Of a stretch of 8,176 nucleotides of DNA, positions 6,643-8,176 are shown one piece after another. The translations under genes were made by a program, and so were the position numbers. This DNA is from Candidatus Zixiibacteriota bacterium (GTDB lineage: Bacteria > Zixibacteria > MSB-5A5 > SM1-73). Under the pieces are notes generated by a model that searched no databases, had not been told where the DNA came from, and saw nothing but the letters and a program-made list of their open reading frames with translations. The first letter of the stretch is position 1, and every line of letters begins with the position of its first letter. The stretch lies in the NCBI GenBank assembly GCA_023129805.1, contig JAGMBK010000085.1, positions 1 to 8,176 of the forward strand. The letters are read 5' to 3'.

Positions 6643-6669
6643 TCTTGTCTTCGACAAGACATATCCCAC
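6634..6669. repeat. 16-bp hairpin spanning the stop codon of the DHS-like gene
   Basis: GTGGGATA (6634-6641) pairs with TATCCCAC (6662-6669), and GTCTTGTC (6642-6649) with GACAAGAC (6653-6660), around a TTC loop. The only flaw is one bulged A (6661). The TAG stop (6640-6642) lies in the left arm, so the last codons of the gene (Val-Gly-stop) come from the palindrome. No T-run follows, so it is more like a REP-type repeat that may also shield the mRNA 3' end than an intrinsic terminator. Confidence 0.65.
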
Positions 6670-6712
6670 CTACAAAAGTTACAATTCTGATGCCTCGGGA
6701 ATAGTCTCAAGA

Positions 6713-6733
6713 TTCCCCGCCTTTGGCGGGGAA
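6713..6733. repeat. 9-bp GC-rich hairpin in the DHS-like/ATP synthase spacer
   Basis: TTCCCCGCC (6713-6721), a TTT loop and GGCGGGGAA (6725-6733) form a perfect stem. Purines rather than T follow on the + strand and no T-run follows on the minus strand, so terminator function is doubtful. Its GCCTTTGG core recurs at 7249-7256, suggesting a repeat family with a decayed copy there. It lies in the 314-base non-coding spacer 6643-6956. Confidence 0.5.
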
Positions 6734-6757
6734 GAATTCCTGAAGCTAAGTTGCATT

Positions 6758-6773
6758 GGCATTTCCTAATGCC
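6758..6773. repeat. 6-bp hairpin GGCATT/AATGCC
   Basis: GGCATT (6758-6763), TCCT loop, AATGCC (6768-6773); two outer G-T pairs and TGC/GCA (6752-6754, 6777-6779) may extend it. The interval from 6780 to 6901 holds no gene or clear element that I can recognise, only an 8-base direct repeat GAAGCGGT at 6793 and 6883. Confidence 0.35.
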
Positions 6774-6901
6774 GGCGCATCAAGATAATTTGGAAGCGGT
6801 GTTTTAACTCTATTCCACTGGCGGTAAACCTGAAGTTTGTCCCTGCATCCTCATCCTTTTCCCTTGCCATAAACACACATCTGAAGCGGTTGTAAAAATG
6901 C

Positions 6902-6930
6902 TTGACTTGATTGACGTGAGATATTATAAT
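6902..6930 (+). promoter_or_regulatory. Sigma-70-type promoter for the ATP synthase operon
   Basis: TTGACT (-35, 6902-6907), 17-base spacer, TATAAT (-10, 6925-6930). Transcription would start near 6937, only about 20 bases before the earliest possible start of the first gene (6957) or 68 before GTG 7005. The C-TTGACTT context around the -35 matches the promoter at 5446-5474. It is well placed to drive atpZ-atpI-atpB and the genes beyond the right edge. Confidence 0.8.
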
Positions 6931-6956
6931 AAAAAACCTTTTGCAGCAAGCTCTGT

Positions 6957-7235
6957 TTGACAAAAAGATGGGCGAATAAAGAAAAAAATGAGCAGTCTCA
7001 CAGCGTGAACAAAAAAAAGGATGATAAGTATTCGACTTACCGTCAGATCGGTATTTTGACCACCATCCCCATGCTTATGGCGGTGGGACCCATACTGGGA
7101 TACTACATCGGAGATTTCCTGGACAAAAAGCTGGGTACTGCCCCCTATCTGATGATGATCTTCATATTCTTTGGATTTGTTGCCGCGGGAAAAGGTGTTT
7201 ACAATTTGATTAAAAGAGCAAGTCAGGTTAAATAA
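6957..7235 (+). CDS. atpZ: AtpZ/AtpI-family F0F1 ATP synthase accessory protein
   Basis: Small two-helix membrane protein of the PF09527 type, encoded at the head of many atp operons. Relatives are linked to Mg2+ supply or assembly of the ATP synthase; the exact role is debated. A charged, Lys-rich N-terminus precedes two membrane segments at ~31-51 (with the family-like GPILGYYIGDFLDKK) and ~62-85. Only the start is uncertain. Coordinates use TTG 6957 (92 residues), the longest form. GTG 7005 (76 residues, beginning VNKKKDD) resembles family N-termini better. Neither has a clear ribosome site, and the ATGs at 6968, 6988 and 7021 are out of frame. The promoter at 6902-6930 lies immediately upstream, and atpI and atpB follow, which supports the assignment more than sequence alone. 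Confidence 0.85.
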   Translation: MTKRWANKEKNEQSHSVNKKKDDKYSTYRQIGILTTIPMLMAVGPILGYYIGDFLDKKLGTAPYLMMIFIFFGFVAAGKGVYNLIKRASQVK

Positions 7236-7254
7236 GAAAACCGCTCCTGCCTTT

Positions 7255-7337
7255 GGTGGTTCGGCTTCGTTCCCTTCGACCTTACTCAGGGACAGTGAGC
7301 AAAGTCGAACTGTCACCACCCTGAGCTTGTTGAAGGG
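7255..7337. repeat. Palindromic repeat cluster between atpZ and atpI
   Basis: GGTGGT (7255-7260) pairs with ACCACC (7315-7320). Inside, TTCGACCTTACTC (7275-7287) pairs with GAGCAAAGTCGAA (7297-7309) at 11 of 13 positions; the two mismatches (C/A and A/C) become G-U pairs on the minus strand. CCCTTCGAC...CTCAGGG (7272-7291) has an inverted relative at 7319-7337 (CCCTGAGC...GAAGGG). CCCTTCGAC/CTCAGGG palindromes like this are, from memory, a recurrent type of intergenic repeat in many environmental bacterial genomes. The cluster fills most of the 124-base gap between the two atp genes without breaking the operon orientation. Confidence 0.6.
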
Positions 7338-7359
7338 CGGGATTTCCAAATTTCTGATC

Positions 7360-7791
7360 ATGGGTGTAGAATTCATTCACAGAGTGATAAAGACCTCACT
7401 GGTGCTGGCGGTTTTAGGCTTTCTTTTCGTCACCGTTTATTACGATTTCAAATTTGGAGCAGGTATTCTGGCGGGAACCATCTGGGGATGTTTAAATCTT
7501 CTGTTCTTGACCCACCTGATCACCGAAATCTTCTCACCCGGTAAAGAGGTCAGAAAAGGCAAAGTGATCATAATAGCTGTGGTTAAATTTCCTTTGCTGT
7601 ATGCGGCTGGCTATCTTCTGTTAAGAATAAATTATTTCCCCGCCATTAGCTTGCTTTCAGGATTCACTCTCATATTTGTGGTGATGTTCTTGAAAGCTCT
7701 GGGAAGATGGGTTCTCTCTTTGGATTCAAACGAGAAGAAGAAAATGGCTTCAACCAATCAGGTGGAGGATCAAAAGACGGGAGGGAGTTAA
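7360..7791 (+). CDS. atpI: ATP synthase subunit I (AtpI-like) membrane protein
   Basis: Hydrophobic protein of 143 residues in the AtpI position, just before atpB. AtpI proteins are non-essential chaperone-like factors that help the c-ring assemble in the membrane. Four likely transmembrane segments are at ~11-28, ~33-58, ~67-88 and ~90-113, followed by a charged, Lys-rich cytoplasmic tail. This suits the PF03899 family, which is poorly conserved, so the call rests on topology and context. I chose ATG 7360. The frame stays open upstream to a TTG at 7327, but that stretch (7319-7337) belongs to the repeat cluster and would add 11 residues of repeat origin. No strong ribosome site precedes either start. 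The TAA stop (7789-7791) is the first unit of a heptamer array. Confidence 0.8.
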   Translation: MGVEFIHRVIKTSLVLAVLGFLFVTVYYDFKFGAGILAGTIWGCLNLLFLTHLITEIFSPGKEVRKGKVIIIAVVKFPLLYAAGYLLLRINYFPAISLLSGFTLIFVVMFLKALGRWVLSLDSNEKKKMASTNQVEDQKTGGS

Positions 7792-7823
7792 GGTTTAAGG
7801 TTCAAGGTCTAAGGTTCAAGGTT
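7789..7823 (+). repeat. Five-copy 7-base tandem repeat overlapping the atpI stop codon
   Basis: Consecutive units TAAGGTT, TAAGGTT, CAAGGTC, TAAGGTT, CAAGGTT (consensus YAAGGTY) run from 7789 to 7823. The first T-A-A is the atpI stop. A weak 6-bp hairpin (TCCGCT 7833-7838, AGCGGA 7847-7852) follows before atpB. The period equals that of the array at 4379-4448, though the unit differs. Confidence 0.75.
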
Positions 7824-7883
7824 AAATCTTAATCCGCTCGCTAAGAAGCGGAAAGCAATCTTTTAGAAAAGGAATAGTTGCCT

Positions 7884-8176
7884 TTGAATTTACTGTTAAC
7901 TGAGGAATTAGCAAAACACGCAGCGGAGAAAGCCCAGGAGGGCGCACCTGAGCTTCCCAATTTTATCACCTTTCTTTACCATAAGTTCGGAGAGGTGGCT
8001 TTTGTCGGATTTCTGCATCACTGGGAGAATGTAATCTTCTCCTGGATGGTGGTGATCATCGTCTGTTTGGTGGCGTATCTGGCGTATCGGAAAAGGTCCA
8101 TCATGCCGGGGAAATTACAAAATTTAGTTGAGATGGTGGTGGAGGCGCTGGACAATTTCGTATGCGGGATTTTAGG
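7884..8176 (+). CDS. atpB: ATP synthase F0 subunit a, 3'-truncated by the window edge
   Basis: Subunit a is the stator proton channel of F0. It forms the two half-channels against the c-ring and holds the essential arginine, which lies beyond this window. The 97 visible residues contain an amphipathic, Ala/Glu-rich N-terminus and a first transmembrane helix at ~48-67. They also contain the family-typical loop PGKLQNLVEMVVEALDNFV (75-93). No stop occurs before the right edge. The start is a TTG. TTG 7884 has AAGGA (7869-7873) 10 bases upstream. TTG 7878 is also in frame, with spacing of 4, and an in-frame TAG at 7875 rules out anything longer. The gene lies 92 bases after atpI and is presumably co-transcribed from the promoter at 6902-6930. 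Confidence 0.88.
   Translation, partial: MNLLLTEELAKHAAEKAQEGAPELPNFITFLYHKFGEVAFVGFLHHWENVIFSWMVVIIVCLVAYLAYRKRSIMPGKLQNLVEMVVEALDNFVCGIL

Noticed and set aside
6253..6669. 138-codon minus-strand frame under the DHS-like gene
   Set aside because: It lies opposite well-conserved DHS coding sequence, including the catalytic lysine region, and is explained as an antisense shadow.
6766..6963. 65-codon minus-strand frame across the promoter of the ATP synthase operon
   Set aside because: It overlaps a near-consensus + strand promoter and a hairpin, and has no recognisable domain. The stretch may hold a repeat remnant (GAAGCGGT occurs twice) but I cannot name it.
3168..8176. CRISPR array, tRNA, rRNA or transposase gene
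   Set aside because: Looked for and not found: the repeats are palindromic or 7-base units without regular 25-40 base spacers, no tRNA-like TTCRA arm with a full cloverleaf was seen, and no transposase-like protein occurs in the window.

Overview
The window (about 46% GC by eye) is a stretch of bacterial chromosome, with six genes all on the + strand. Two are cut by the window edges. The genes are housekeeping ones: smc (its N-terminal ~140 residues lie upstream), ftsY, a YjbQ-family gene, a bacterial deoxyhypusine-synthase-like gene, and the head of an F0F1 ATP synthase operon (atpZ-like, atpI-like, and atpB running off the right edge). The smc-ftsY adjacency and the atpZ-atpI-atpB order are common bacterial arrangements. 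GTG and TTG starts, the DHS-like gene and abundant palindromic intergenic repeats would suit an uncultured lineage, perhaps in or near the FCB group. That placement is a guess; no marker here fixes it.

Layout: 1-3168 is smc, missing its Walker A head. 3169-3327 is a spacer with two hairpins. 3328-4239 is ftsY. 4240-4554 is non-coding and rich in CGAAGCTCG motifs and degenerate 7-base repeats. 4555-4953 is yjbQ, followed at 5062-5125 by a good intrinsic terminator. 5126-5445 is a palindrome-rich gap with no convincing gene. 5446-5474 is a near-consensus sigma-70 promoter for the DHS-like gene at 5542-6642. 6643-6901 holds more hairpins. 6902-6930 is a second promoter of almost the same design, opening the ATP synthase operon. 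6957-7235 is atpZ-like, 7360-7791 atpI-like, and 7884-8176+ the start of atpB. A repeat cluster separates atpZ from atpI, and a heptamer array separates atpI from atpB.

Functions: SMC and FtsY serve chromosome organisation and co-translational membrane targeting. The DHS-like enzyme probably acts on polyamines, since bacteria lack the eIF5A substrate of true DHS. AtpZ and AtpI are accessory proteins for building the ATP synthase rotor or supplying it with Mg2+, and AtpB is the proton-channel a subunit.

No unmistakably new multigene system is present. The most unusual material lies between the genes. One element (5314-5399) is a head-to-head pair of hairpins whose stems differ by compensatory changes while the TTTA loop is kept, with a third relative nearby. 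There are also 7-base-period arrays in two spacers, and a hairpin that contains the stop codon of the DHS-like gene. In the DHS-like protein the catalytic lysine is kept, but the position matching a key histidine of human DHS is asparagine.
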